Origin: Boletus sp. NGJ
Lineage: Eukaryota > Basidiomycota > Agaricomycetes > Boletales > Boletaceae
Direction of reading: 5' to 3'
Length of the DNA: 64,000 nucleotides
Assembly: GCA_019096195.1 (NCBI GenBank)
Contig: JAGTXK010000226.1
Coordinates: 186,001 to 250,000 of the forward strand
Positions 22,309 through 36,174 of this stretch are shown piece by piece (within the stretch, counting starts at the first letter, position 1; each line of letters begins with the position of its first letter). Both the position numbers and the translations under genes were made by a program. Below the pieces are notes generated by a model. The model had not been told where the DNA came from, did no database searches, and saw nothing but the letters and a program-made list of their open reading frames with translations.

Positions 22309-24576
22309 CTATAAAAGTGCACTCCTTTCTTGACCGGATGCGACGAGCTGATGCCAGCCTTGACGCCAGCTGTCCATCCGTGCTCTCAGCTTCCTGTCGG
22401 CCAGGAACTGTTCTATCCAAGACAGAAGGACGTCATCGTCTTCCGGAATAAAGAAAGATGATAACAACGATAATACGGTTTCGAAGTTGGCCGAGTTCGA
22501 CGTGATGTGATCTGCATAGCTCGACGAGGTAAGATCTTTGATACTGTCGCAAGTGGACAGACACTACCTCGGTACGTCCAAACGATGGCGACGGCAACAG
22601 CGACGAACACGTCTTGACCGTCTAGCAGGAATGCGTCCCATATTCGCAACTGTGTCTGGAAGGGCACCGAATTGGCGAATAGGGTGATATACCACTTGGT
22701 ACCATACATTGTCGTTGAGATCATGTGCCTTTTGAAGGCGGCATAAACATCGGGCATCTTAAGCTGCACGATTCGCTCCTGAACGTAGATAGACTCCAAA
22801 AGGCCGGGGAAACCAGGCGAGAAGACCATATGCATGGCATATGGACCATGCAGGCGCGTAAGCGCTGCATAAACCTTCTCTGGCTCAAAGTAGCAGAGAA
22901 GGGTGGCGGCTATTGGACCCATGCCCTGGACATAACCGCACTGTTCACACTGCAGAGAGAATGAATGGAGGACATGAAAGAGGGAGCGTTGACTAGGCAC
23001 AGAATATTAGTATAAAGACGGTAATGACAGGCGGCACTTACCCCAGACCATACCGTGTCCGGAATAAGATGTGGCCGCTGATCGTCCTGGGGACATCAAG
23101 ATCGATTTGTATGTCATATCTTGATGGCTTCTCGATATCTAGCCGATAGCGTTCCCCTAACCTGACAACTTCGTCGTAGCCTGACCTGGCATATCCATTC
23201 ATGAGTACCTCCCATGCCGCGCCTCTCCACCGATCAGGTATGCCTTTGTAAACTCGTCGGCGCAACTTGTGTGCCTTGGACGCTTTTACGCCCCACGACT
23301 CAACGTTTCCACCCCTATCACGAGAAGAGACTTGCATCATTCTACCCCACTTGGCTATTCGCTCGGCTTCCCTGGACGGAAATGATGGCGGCGGTAATGA
23401 AGTAATGGACACAGCCTGACTTGGAGCTGTTTTTGGCCCAGCGGTGACTTTGGAAAGGCGTCTAAGCAAAGGTGCCGATGGTAAACGGACTAGCCGATCA
23501 TGAGAAGCAACAGTGAAGAAACCATAACTAGCAGCAGAATGAGCAATGAAAGGAGACGGAATACTTCGTACGTGAGCTCACCGGTCGAGGCTAGCAAGGA
23601 CGTTGACCTCCTCAACAAGAAGCTCCCGCGATTTCTCTGACGGGCTTGCTAGGACAGCATCGCCACGGAATTCGGTCGCTTTGCTCGCGCGTTGTCGAGC
23701 GCGGGTGCGTTCGACACCGTCTTCATACCCATCGCCTCTCACACCAGTCGCGTCGAGCTGCGCGTATGTACTGCGTACATGAAAAGAATCCAACTCTTCC
23801 CCTTCAGAAGGCACGAGAGACGTTTTGCTGGAGGGATGACTGAGCTTTGAATGTTGTCTTGTGCCCGTGGAAGAAGAGGGAGTTTGAGTGGATTGAGGAG
23901 GGGTTAAAGAAGAAGGCGGTTTCGGTGGTAGGGAGTTCAAGGTGGGGTCAGGTAAGGGGGAATCAGACCGTCTGAAGACGGATTCAGGACGGCTACGAGG
24001 AGTAGGAAGTGAGTTGAGCGGTTGAGGGGAAGAAATAGGCTCTGAATCTGCTTGTGATGTACACGAAGTAACGGTGCTCCTAGGACGGTTCTGGCTGATG
24101 GAAACGCGTGGTGAGCGTGGAGGGTGCTCGAGGGTGTCCCCTGGCACGGGAGAGGTGGCATACTGCGTGGATGTGCGAGCGTACTCGAGGTGCGCGGAGG
24201 TATCAGACATGGAGGAGAGGTGTGCACGCTCGTGAGGATTCGGAAGTTTGGTTCGCGGTAAAGAATGTGTGGAGAGGCCAATGTGTGTGGAATGTTTATG
24301 TTGAGGGTATGGATTGGAGTGATTAAAGAAACTGTTGTTATAAGTGAAGCTGTCTCCGAGAGAGAGGTCAAGTTCTCGAGAGCTATTCTTGAAGGGCGAG
24401 GTAGACCAGCTCGCGTGTTGTTCGTCGTTGCCGTACATGGAGTAGATGGTGAATATTGTAGTTTCACTTGAGCTACGTTCTCGGTCTGTGAGATCAGGGA
24501 CCGGGGACACCTCACGCGGTGGAGGGGGCGAGAGAGACTGGAACGGTGAGGGCAACTGCGGGGAGGGCGCCTCCAT
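22309..24576 (-). CDS. TBC domain Rab GTPase-activating protein
   Basis: Exon 1 (from ATG 24576) encodes a 330-residue disordered Ser/Pro/Thr-rich region; after an intron come YGFFTVASHDRLVRLPSAPL and the TBC domain: KLRRRVYKGIPDRWRGAAWE, then IDLDVPRT with the arginine finger, and GYVQGMGPIAA with the glutamine finger. Then LLCYFEPEKVYAAL, FSPGFPGLLESIYVQERIV, and LRIWDAFLLDGQDVFVAVAV finish the domain. A last intron precedes DLTSSSYADHITSNSANFET and a short helical tail ending GWHQLVASGQERSALL, stop 22311-22309. Both catalytic fingers are present, so it should stimulate GTP hydrolysis by a Rab; the target Rab cannot be told. It converges on the MATE gene; the 3' ends of both were copied to 31.1-31.9 kb. 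Start supported by the short gap to the divergent AP-3 gene. Confidence 0.9.
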
Positions 24577-24925
24577 AAAATCTGACGAGATATAAGAGAA
24601 AGAAAGAGCCTGAGGCTATATCTCAGCTCAGACGTGTCCTTTCAACTCGTACTCAATTGTCGCCTGTGTACATCGCCCTAGTAATATGTACATACTCTAC
24701 TTAATATCATTGGCATCGCATCGACCGCCCATCCTGCAAGAGTTTTTCAGTGTCAATGTAGTGCGTGACCCTGCAAAGTATAGCGCCGCCAGCCCATTTA
24801 GACGTTAATGAGCGTTGTGGCAGTAACTTAACCCGAGCAAGCCCGAATTCACCGCTTGTCCCGAACTGCCAAATCGACGCTCGACATTGGACGCGTTCTC
24901 GCGGCCCAATTAGCTTCCATCTACG
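24577..24925. promoter_or_regulatory. Shared upstream region of TBC and AP-3 delta genes
   Basis: 349 bases between two divergent start codons. No clear TATA box; the right third is GC-rich with CpG-rich words (GACGC, CCCGAG). Confidence 0.45.
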
Positions 24926-27900
24926 ATGTGGGAGCGAACCCTCCAGGACCTCATCCGAGGTCTCAGGGCAAACAAAAACGACGAGGCCAAGTTCATCGCG
25001 CAGGCCAATGAAGAAATCAGACGCGAGATCAAGAGCAAGGACATGGAACTCAAGGCTGCCGCAGTCATGAAGCTAACGTATGTGCGTGTGTGCTCTTCCC
25101 TCTCCATCCCTCTACCACGAGCTCATTCCGTCCACCGCAGCTCGACATGCTGGGCTATGACATGTCCTGGGCATCATTCCACGTCGTCGAGGTCATGTCC
25201 TCTGCCAAGATTCACCTCAAGACCGTTGGATATCTTGCGGCAGCACAGTCGTTCAACGAAGACACCGATGTCCTCATGCTCACAACAAACCTCCTCAAGA
25301 AGGCGCGTTCCTTCCTCCTGTCTCCTCGCCTTCCGTATTTATGATGTTAGGATCTGAGTTCTAGTCCTGCTGAAGTCGCCATTACGTTAAACGGCGTATC
25401 TGACATCGTCACAGCCGACCTTGCGCGAGATCTCAACCCCGAGCTTATCGCAATGCTTTCACATTCCCGTCCCCACATTCGCAAGAGGGCCGTCCTCACC
25501 TTGTATCGTGTCTGCGAGAAATATCCAGACGTCCTCCGTCAATGCATTACCCGCATGCAAGAGAAGCTTGATGATTCGGATTCAAGTCAGTTCATATTCA
25601 TTACCCCCTCTATCCTACCAACTTCCGTCCCTCAGGCGTTGTTTCTGCTACTGTCAATGTACTATGTGAACTTGCTCGGCGAAATCCCCAGGATTACCTA
25701 CCATTGGCACCGCAACTATTTCATCTGCTCACCACCTCATCCAATAACTGGATGCTCATCAAGATCGTCAAATTGGTTTGCTAATATTTGCTGGTGTCCG
25801 GATCCTTTGCACTCATGGAATCCTAGTTTGGAGCCATTTCTCCTCATGAACCACGGTTGGTCAAGAAACTCAAACCTCCAATAACTGATTTGATCACTAC
25901 CACTTCTGCAATCTCTCTTCTTTACGAATGTGTCCACACTTGCATAATTGGCAACATGCTCCAGGGAACTTCTGGCCTATCTCTTGCTCGAACCTGCGTC
26001 TCAAAGCTCGCCGCATTCCTTCAAGATGCAGATCAGAATCGTCGGTGAGATGATTTAAAGGTCTCCTGCATTTACTGATCGTCCGACCGAGCAGTCAAGT
26101 ACATTTCCCTTCTTGCAATGGTCAAGATAGTACCTACCCATCCGGAACTAGTCGCAGAACATCAGGATACGATTCTTACGAGCGTCGATGATGATGACAT
26201 CAGTATCCGAATGCGCGCTCTCGATCTTGTAACAGCTCTTGTGAGCCGTTTGCCCTTCCTCACATTCCAAACATTTCCTCAAGCAACACAGGTGACACGA
26301 CATAATCTACAATCTATCGTCCAGCAACTCCTGTCTCATCTTGTCCAGCCTGAAGGCCCATCTCTTCCTTCTGCAGTTCAATCACTGTCTCAACATGTCG
26401 TGCCCTCCATTCCCTCGAAAGCCCCATCTGCTCCCTCGCAGTCCCCCGCTTACCGTCTCGTCCTCTCACAACATATCATCTCAATGTGCTCCAGTTCGAC
26501 TTACGACAACGTTGTCGATTTTGAGTGGTACCTCTCGGTCCTTGTCGACCTTGCGTATATTTCGAACGTAGACATTGGCGCACAAATTCGCGATCAATTG
26601 GTGGATGTCGTTGGTCGTGTGAGGGCAGCACGCGCTTATGCTGTCAAGTTGATGGTTAAAGTTCTTTCCGATGAGACGCTCTTGTTGAACGCAGGCGAGC
26701 CAGGGAGTTGTTCCGAGGTCCTATGGGCCGCTGCATGGATTTGCGGAGAGTTCTGCGAGTGCGTGTCGTATTTAGTGGTCATCAGCATGGTCTTCTGACT
26801 TGGCGACGTCCACAGCGAATTGCTAGCACCGGAGGAACTTCTGCCTTACCTCTTGCATCCAAACGTCACCTTACTGAACCCCGAGATCATTGCCGTGTAT
26901 ATCCAGGCTGCAAATAAAATCTTCGGGTACTGGGCTACAGAAGCTGCTCAACAATGGACAAATGACCTCTTGGAAAAGGTCAGGAGCGCTGTGGAAACCA
27001 TGATCGAGCAAATGGAAGAGTATGTATGCAGCCCGCACATTGAAGTACAGGAGCGGGTAAGCCGTATGTCATCAGTTCTCATGCCGAAATACTGAACGCC
27101 ATACAGGCCGCAAACATCCTCCAATTGTTCACGTTCATCAAGCACGACCTCGAGGCATATCGACCGAGAGGGGAAAATGCATTGGCGGATGCACTGGCCT
27201 CTAGTTTCGATCCCGTCGATGAACCTAGTTTCCCGAAGAGCTTATACTTGATTCGCCCTCTGATGTCGTCGTATGAACTTGGACCGGTCGCACCGGCTGC
27301 TCAGGCGAGCGTACCTGTTCCAGAAGGTCTCGATCTCGATGCCTGGATTGTACCAGCGATGCAAGAACCGCTTGTCGACGACGAAAGTCACGTAACTGAG
27401 AAAAAGGTCAAGAAGAGTAAGAAAGGAAAGGAAAAGGAAACACCGAACCGGACGAGGGGGAAAGGAGGAAAAAAGAAGCGCAAGGAGGATTCGACAGTGG
27501 TGGAGCTTGTACCTCAAGAACCAGAGGAGACCGCTGAGGAACAAGCAGAGCGGGAACGGGTCAGTTTGGTGCATCAATGCTCAGGTTTTTGTAGCTGACG
27601 CGATTTTTTTGGACTTCAGCTCAAAGCGGAACGATTAGAGAGGATGAGGGAGGACCCGTATTATATCACGGACGAACGACCGACGAGGGCGACTGTCAGC
27701 GACATTGACTCGATACCGGTGGTGCGGTTGGACGATGTACCGCCGCCGCCGCCCAAAGGTAATGTTTTGATCCATGAAACTTTGTCAGACCATCACGCCA
27801 CTGATGCGCTTTTGCATATTAGAGGAGCCCCGTCTGTTTGCGCTTCGGAGTGACACCTCCCGGTCTGCGCCACCGCGTTTCGTCGTGGAGAAGGAAGGCG

Positions 27901-28133
27901 AGATGCCAGATGGCGTCGTTCTGGAGCCGCCCGTACCAGTCTCTCGACAGCCAACGCCGGGGTTGTTCGATCGTATATCGACGCCACCTCCGACGCTACC
28001 GTCGTTCCAACAGTACGAGGTGCCAAACGAGGATACACGAGCCAGCACCCCAGAACCTATCAAGGTCACGCGGGCAAAGAAGAAAGGCCCTTCGTCAGCC
28101 AAGAAGAAACGGACGGTAAATCCGGACAGTTGA
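24926..28133 (+). CDS. APL5: AP-3 adaptor complex subunit delta
   Basis: The large delta subunit of AP-3, which carries cargo from Golgi or endosome to the vacuole. Exon 1 (24926-25081) starts MWERTLQDLIRGLRANKNDE and reads EEIRREIKSKDMELKAAAVM then KLTY; after an intron comes LDMLGYDMSWASFHVVEVMS, GYLAAAQSF, LMLTTNLLKK, then DLARDLNPELIAMLSHSRPH, RKRAVLTLYRVCEKYP, RLVKKLKPPITDLITTTSAI and SLLYECVHTCII. The adaptin trunk continues through DDDISIRMRALDLVTALVSR, WYLSVLVDLAYI, EVLWAAAWICGEF and VQERAANILQLFTFIKH. The end is a hinge of Lys/Glu runs (KKVKKSKKGKEKE, GKGGKKKRKED) and Pro-rich text closing SAKKKRTVNPDS. The length of trunk and hinge matches fungal delta subunits, which lack a clear ear domain. 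Introns are about 50 nt. No damage seen. Confidence 0.93.
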
Positions 28134-28396
28134 TGGCTCGTCCTCTTCCCGCGCATCGGGTTTCACAAAGATGGTGCACACACATCCTTCAGCAAGTCCG
28201 TGTTTGATGAGAGTTACATGATATACAGTCAACATAGGCACGCCCATAGTAGTACTGCTTTGCGCTTGCTCGTAGGATGATAAGGTGGTTCATTGGGAGT
28301 CCGAAATGTAATGTGTGGATAGCAGGAAAAGAAGGAAAAGCAAGCACAAAAGCCAAGAAGTTCCGATTACAACACAACACCCTCCCCCCCTTTTGT

Positions 28397-30569
<2,173 letters not shown>

Positions 30570-31067
30570 GATCTAGAGTGCCTGAGCAAAGTTGAAGGGG
30601 AGGTGAAATGTGTCTCGAGTCGCGTGATAAATCACGTTGCGTTGGGTATTATAGAGTCGAGGAGCGAGGGGTATCGTGATAATCGCAAGGGAATGGGCAC
30701 TCGACGGTGAGGAAGAGAAGAAGGAGAGCGAGCAGCAGAGACAGGATGGAGTGGCCGATGGACCAAGGCTGGTAAATTCAGCTGGTCGTCGTACACTGCT
30801 TGCTTGTTTTGTCAATTTCAACTCGTCAGCCTCACTCAGCTTGATTCATTCTTTCCACTACTTACCGACGTACAGGCACCTTGGCAATCAGCTCAGTTGA
30901 CTAGAATACTGCACTATGCATTCACCCAGAAGTCCTGCCAAGACGACGACTCGTGTCGAAGCAGACTAAAGAACCCGACCCCAGCCTCGAATTGAAATGA
31001 CAGGCCCATCGAAATATCACGAGCGTGTCAACTCTCAACAGCACGTCGACCTGATGCCAGATGGTTG
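30570..31067. other. Intergenic, no gene seen
   Basis: 498 bases upstream of the kinase gene. The left half should be its promoter; nothing conserved is readable in the rest, which ends at the border of the duplicated MATE/TBC fragment. Confidence 0.45.
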
Positions 31068-31934
31068 TGCCTGCAGAATACCTATGCTATGAATATGCTT
31101 TTCTCGACTGGTTTCCCCGGCCTTTTGGAGTTCATTTACGTTCAGGACGAATCATATTATGTGCAACTCAGGATGCCCGATGTTCATGCGTTCAAGAAGC
31201 GCATGGTCTCAATGACATCGTATGCTACCAATTTCCAAGTGGTATATACTCCATTCGCTACTTCGGTGCACTTCTAGGCACCGTTGCGATTGTGGGACGC
31301 GGTTAGACGGTCAAGACGTGTTTGTTGCCATTGCGTCGCCATCGTTTGGACATACCGAGGTAACGTCTGTGTCCACTCGTGACAATACAAAAGTTTTTAC
31401 CTTGTCGAGCCATGCAGGATCACATCACGTCGAGCTCGGCCAACTTCGAGGCCGTGTCATCGTTCTTGTCGTCTTTCTGTCTTGGATAGAACAGCTACTG
31501 GCCAATAAGAAGCTTCGAGAGCACGTATCGACTGCTGGCGTCAGCTCGTCGCATCCGATCAAGAAAGGATGACGAACACTTTTTTGCAGCGTCCACGGAA
31601 CATGTTTGGTTTATTATTGCTTGCAACGTAAGGTAAGGTATTCATATCTTCTATAGCCTTCAGGTGTACACTGGAAATGGAATAAAACGTAACCATGCGT
31701 CCATGGCTCCTGCACTTACCCTCTACGGTATCGATGGAGTGTGGAAATGAAGATGTGCTTCACAAACATGAAGCAGGACACAAAAGATAAGTTACGACTC
31801 GTGTGGATAAATTCACCAAGTTTCTCGGTTCGATCGTGAGTTTAACCTCTTCTTCCCTCCTAACGACGTTCTCTTCTCTCTCACCCCCGGCGTTCTTCCA
31901 GCTGATCCCCATCAGCACAATCGTGGCAACCATG
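31068..31934 (+). pseudogene. Truncated copy of the TBC and MATE gene 3' ends
   Basis: Plus-strand text is a worn copy of the opposite strand of about 22858-21804. The first part resembles the end of the TBC gene: FSTGFPGLLEFIYVQDE, LRMPDVHAF, then DGQDVFVAIA and, after a retained intron-like stretch, LSWIEQLLANKKLREHVS. The second part (about 31590-31934) matches the spacer between the two convergent genes (for example CTTCAGGTGTACACTG and AACATGAAGCAGGACACAA) and the last coding bases of the MATE gene on the opposite strand (CAGCACAATCGTGGC). Because intron and spacer are both kept, the copy arose from DNA, not from mRNA. It starts mid-domain without a promoter and has several frame changes, so it cannot make a TBC protein. 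Confidence 0.85.
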
Positions 31935-32321
31935 CAGCGATATAGCGCACGTCTTCTTCATCTTTGATACCCCGCACCTCGAAATATCTGGCGTCTTCTG
32001 GATGAATATGTGCCCCTGTCATCCACACTGGTTCCTCAGAGGATACAGCAACCCCTACTGCACATTGGATGCCGAAGAATCCTCCTTGAAAGGTCAATGC
32101 AACTCTCTGCGGGATACCCTGATCGGCTACAGTCCCTGTCTCGAGCTTACACCTGCTGAGCCGCACACCATGTTTCTAGGTTGCCGTCCGTTAGGTGCTT
32201 CTTGCTGACTGCCTTGCCTAGTACCGAGCTTGGAATATCAATCAATGACCCACGTCAGCGAAGGGAAATTAACCCTCATTTTCGTGTCCGATGCTATGAA
32301 CTACTTGTAGGCACTCGACAT
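31935..32321 (-). pseudogene. NR2C2AP-like gene, dead copy
   Basis: Same arrangement as the intact gene at 37509-38040. From an ATG at 32321 the text begins MSSAYK and then meets TAG; beyond it KKHLTDGN, ALTFQGGFFGIQCAVGVAVS, EEPVWMTGAHIHPED can still be read, but part of exon 3 (FIQLAFSEPVL) is missing and the final SSDFFGRV segment has been lost at the border with the MATE/TBC fragment. Exon 2 also shows a Cys-Trp to Trp-Cys change in the CWTSQQ motif. A truncated, non-functional relic that moved together with the neighbouring phosphatase gene. Confidence 0.8.
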
Positions 32322-32432
32322 CGTCCTCTGGAACCGAATTCGCTGGGTTTGCTGTGCAACCACGTGGGAACTGAGTCGCCTTTATAAGCTCAAACCAGAG
32401 CTTTTGCTGGATCCCTTTGACACTCGACCAAC

Positions 32433-33518
32433 ATGACCCATCTGAACGTTTCAACCCCCTCGTGGCTCATTCACGCCCGTGAAGTTGCCTATCAACGCTC
32501 TATATTCGCCGAGCTATCCAAACGGGAGAAGGAACGCTCTAGCTACCGCAATGCCCCGCCCACCGACCCCAGCGCTTCCGCTGCCCAATCCACCCCAACG
32601 CAGTCAGAGAATTCTGACCTTTCCAAATACTACTCGGTCGCGATCGGTCGCAATCCCACAAACAGATGGGGTAATCGCTACTCGAATATCGAACCTTACG
32701 ATCGCACACGCGTCGTGGTGGGAGCCTGCTTGGGTTGTGGGGAAGGAAATGGGAGATACTTCAATGGGAGCTGGGTGAGGGAGTTGCACGGACAGAGATG
32801 GTGGATCGCCACACAAGCCCCACTGCGAGACACTGCGCATGCGTATCTGAGCGTCATCAGTCAGCCCGCAGGACCATCATCGGGGACATCACTTCCAGAG
32901 GGAAGTCGAGTACGCACTGTCGTGCAACTGACGCTCAACTACGAAAACGGACGTATCAAAGCTTATCCGTACTTCCCTGCCACTGTCGGGGAGTCGATGA
33001 CAATCACACCAGAGCCCGGGATCGACGCTCAACCATATGTCGTGACGCTGGTGGAGCAGACAGAGGTTGAAGACGCGAATTGTATCCAGAGCAAGTTGTC
33101 GTTTGTCCCACAAGGCGCGAATGCGGGCCAACCCATCACGTTCACCCACATGCTATATACTACGTGGCCAGACCACGGGATCCCGGAGGACGAAGACCAG
33201 GCTAGCTTGTTGAGGTTCCTGCGGCTGGTAGATCAAGTCAACAAAGAGGCACGGGTTGGGAATTCTGGCGCACCTATCATGGTGAATTGCTCTGCAGGAG
33301 TGGGCAGGACGGGAACATTTATCGCACTGTCGTCGCTGCTCCGGTTCCACAACCTTCTTGATACAACCTCACCGACTCCCTTCAAACCTTCTGTTCCAGC
33401 GCCTAGCAGTCCATCACTACTGGGTCCATTGTCACAGGTTGACCCGGTCGCCCAGGAGATCGACGCCTTGCGTGAGCAGCGACCCGAGATGGTGCAGAGG
33501 AATGAACAGTCGCCCTGA
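32433..33518 (+). CDS. Protein tyrosine phosphatase, copy 1 (C-terminus altered)
   Basis: Classical PTP domain in one exon: MTHLNVSTPSWLIHA, ELSKREKERSSYRN, NRYSNIEPYDRTRV, QRWWIATQAPLRDTAHAYL, YTTWPDHGIPEDEDQASLLR and the P-loop VNCSAGVGRTGTFIALSSLL with catalytic Cys and Arg. The enzyme removes phosphate from phosphotyrosine. The residue before the catalytic Cys is Asn rather than the usual His, as in copy 2. Compared with copy 2 the coding text is about 99 percent identical, but one base is missing after GAACA near 33508, so the last 16 or so residues (QVALMYQILEQALSGK in copy 2) are replaced by SP and a stop. Five extra bases upstream also put an earlier in-frame start out of reach, so translation would begin at 32433. 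The catalytic domain is whole except for its last helix. Confidence 0.85.
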   Translation: MTHLNVSTPSWLIHAREVAYQRSIFAELSKREKERSSYRNAPPTDPSASAAQSTPTQSENSDLSKYYSVAIGRNPTNRWGNRYSNIEPYDRTRVVVGACLGCGEGNGRYFNGSWVRELHGQRWWIATQAPLRDTAHAYLSVISQPAGPSSGTSLPEGSRVRTVVQLTLNYENGRIKAYPYFPATVGESMTITPEPGIDAQPYVVTLVEQTEVEDANCIQSKLSFVPQGANAGQPITFTHMLYTTWPDHGIPEDEDQASLLRFLRLVDQVNKEARVGNSGAPIMVNCSAGVGRTGTFIALSSLLRFHNLLDTTSPTPFKPSVPAPSSPSLLGPLSQVDPVAQEIDALREQRPEMVQRNEQSP

Positions 33519-34269
33519 TATATCAGATACTGGAGCAAGCTCTGTTGGACAAGTGACGTTCCGTTCGATAGGAGTGCGATTGACATGCATTCTTGACATT
33601 GGTTTGTACGACGATACACCATAGATGTGCATAACCTATGATATCTATCTTTTTGAGTGGTGTTCTCCACCTCACCGGTCCGTGTGAGATACTGCTGTGC
33701 TTACAAGAAATGCTTCATGTCGGTAACATGCCAAGTGTAATCCCATACAATCTGTTATGTTCAGGTTGTTCTGGCTATCTGCTCCTCGCTCGAGGCTGCA
33801 CAAGGCAAGCCAAGGAAACTATATCTGGCAGGTGAGAAACTGCGAACCCGATTCGACGTCAGCTGGATGTGTTCGTTGTGACAACGGTTGTGACCAGCGG
33901 ACCCAGTAGCTAGGCACTAGACCGGAAGGTTAAAGGGAGTCGGTGAGGTTGTATCAAGAAGGTCGTGGAACCGGAGCAGCGAGGACAGTGCGATAAATGT
34001 TCCCAATCAAGAAAAACCTCCTACCAAATTTTCAGAAAATGTTCCAAAAATTAAATCGTTGTTTTCGCCAGTTTCTGATTTTTATTTCTGAAACGTGGCA
34101 GCCATCTTTACTCTGCTACGTTACTGTGGGCCAAGGAAGGGCTTCGTCGAACACACATCGGTGAATAACTAGTTAGATACTACATATTATTTTCCGTTTT
34201 CGACTGCTCGACAAGTCCAGTACAAATAACATACGGGAAATCGGGAAGACATGGCGAACATAACCCATT
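33519..34269. other. Gap after PTP copy 1, no gene seen
   Basis: 751 bases. The first 200 resemble the downstream flank of PTP copy 2 only loosely. An AT-rich patch lies near 34010-34090. The rest is the 3' flank of the convergent CDF transporter gene. Confidence 0.45.
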
Positions 34270-36094
34270 TTACACCATCTTGCGATGTTCCTGGATTTTT
34301 GTCATGAGAAATGTCAGGAACGGGGAGAGGAGACAGACATACCGGTGCATGTGTAGTTTCATGATCGACGTGGACAAATGCCCGTTCGACGTTTGGCAGC
34401 TCTTCGAGCTTGTCTTGGAGCTGCTGAGAAACATCGTGTGCCTTCCATAGGGGGGTTGAAGCATCCATGACTATGTCGACCTCGACGAAATAATCCTGCC
34501 AAGGCGAAGTTACGGAACCGGAGATATCGTCCTACAAAAAGAACGTACTGGGCCGCTGTGGTAAGCACGGACAGTATCGATCTTATCTATGTCTGCGCTA
34601 AATGTCATGGCCTTGTAAATGACAAGCTGAATAAATTCGTTTGGTGCAGATTTCCCTGCAAGGAGGCAAAATTCTTTGTAGATTGTGTGCACCCATGCAA
34701 TAATGACACCCGCGGCGATCTGGGAAGAAATTTCAGCCCGAGGTAAGGTCACCTTCATATTTAAAATGCCTACCAGAACGCCACCAACAGGATCCAACCA
34801 CCATCGCAATCGGCTGCCACCAGCAGACATGAGGATACCTAGTGTGAATCAGAAAAGGACAGGATCTAGCGAACAAAACGGCATACCGAAACTATTGATG
34901 AATATGTCATTTCGGTGATCCTCCCAAAGGGTATGCACCTGACTAGACTTGGAGCGAAGGGTATGACAGTAGAGGAAGAGTATAATCTTGACCCCTGACA
35001 GATGATTCGTTTCAAAATAAGTGGTTAGTTTCGGCAGCAGTCAACGACACTTTCTTATCACCTAGAGCTGCCGCGACCGCTAGTATAGAGGGAAGGTTAA
35101 AGGACGTGTCGGACGAATGTGTGATCAATGCCTGGATGGACTCGACAACGACAACGAGGTTGACCGAGGACATTCTGTGCAGACATTAGTCCAAGGGGTG
35201 GGTGATGCCAGTGAGACCAACGAACAGGGAACCTTGCGACAAGAGTGAGTACAATTGACTGGGAAGAGTCCTGTGAGAATCTCACCGTAGATGATATTTC
35301 CGATGTTCTCCAAACGAGCACCGCCTACCGGCCATTTGTCAACGTCCATTTTCTCGGCTTTCTTGTTGATGAGATACAGAAAGACGTTGCTGCCAAGGTC
35401 GAAACAGGCGTCAATTCCAGTGGCAATCAAGGAAAGTGAGGTGGCAGATATAGCAGCGTAAACTATGCGATGTTCATCCAGGGGGTCAGAGAGGTGAGGC
35501 TTTGAGGGAAGACGCACGTTGAAGGACGCAAAGAGTGAAATTTGCGACCAGGCTTGCCCAGATGGCAATTTTGATCTGGATTGGGGAAGCACGATAAGGC
35601 TTGTACAAACTGGGGGGCAAGAAAGCGTACAGAAAGACGATAAGCCTCTTCAAGATCTCTGGCCTCTTTGGTGTGGTCGGCCATTGGTTTGAGGAGTGAA
35701 TGAATAAGCTGCGGGGATAAGAGGGTGAATGGTTGTGGCGAACGAAGGATAAGAGTGTGTGGAGCCGCACGTCGTTTTGTTTTCGGTGATACGACTCAAG
35801 AGACTTGCCGTGCTTGTGACGACGGCGCAACTGAGAAAGTTCGTCGTCGGATTTGAGGCCTACACGGAGGGTGTAGGGGTCAGGTAGGGACTCTGCATTT
35901 GGTCTGCGTTGCTTCATTTCTATGTCATTGTCGTCCCTATTATTTACGCGCAGCTGGGAGACATGGTTTTGGGACTGGGAAAGCATGGACGAGAGAATGG
36001 GCGCACCTCTGGGGAGGTCGATGGGCTGGATGCCGACTGGTACATGGCTGCAGGAGGAGAAGAGCGTCCACAGGCTGACGTTCAAGTTTCTCAT
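34270..36094 (-). CDS. Cation diffusion facilitator, Mn-CDF type motifs
   Basis: CDF proteins move divalent metals out of the cytosol by proton exchange. The N-terminal region includes a basic-acidic linker (LRRRHKHGKSLESYHRKQN), which is typical for the MTP/Mn group, before the membrane part: IKIAIWASLVANFTLCVLQ (TM1), AISATSLSLIATGIDACFD (TM2), DVDKWPVGGARLENIGNIIY, WEDHRNDIFINSFG (TM5), WWLDPVGGVLVGILNM (TM6), then the cytosolic domain with DKIDTVRAYHSGPQYFVEVD, LEELPNVERAFVHVDHETTH and, after a last intron, APEHRKMV. Both metal-site motifs are DxxxD (DACFD in TM2, DHRND in TM5), the pattern described for manganese-transporting CDFs. Stop 34272-34270. The start at 36094 is the farthest upstream; internal Met codons are possible. 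Confidence 0.88.
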
Positions 36095-36174
36095 TGTGGT
36101 CGGCCCGGCAGTACTACGTGTACCTAGAAACTCGTAGGCCGTGGGAATTACATGATATCGACCGTCAGTTTTCG

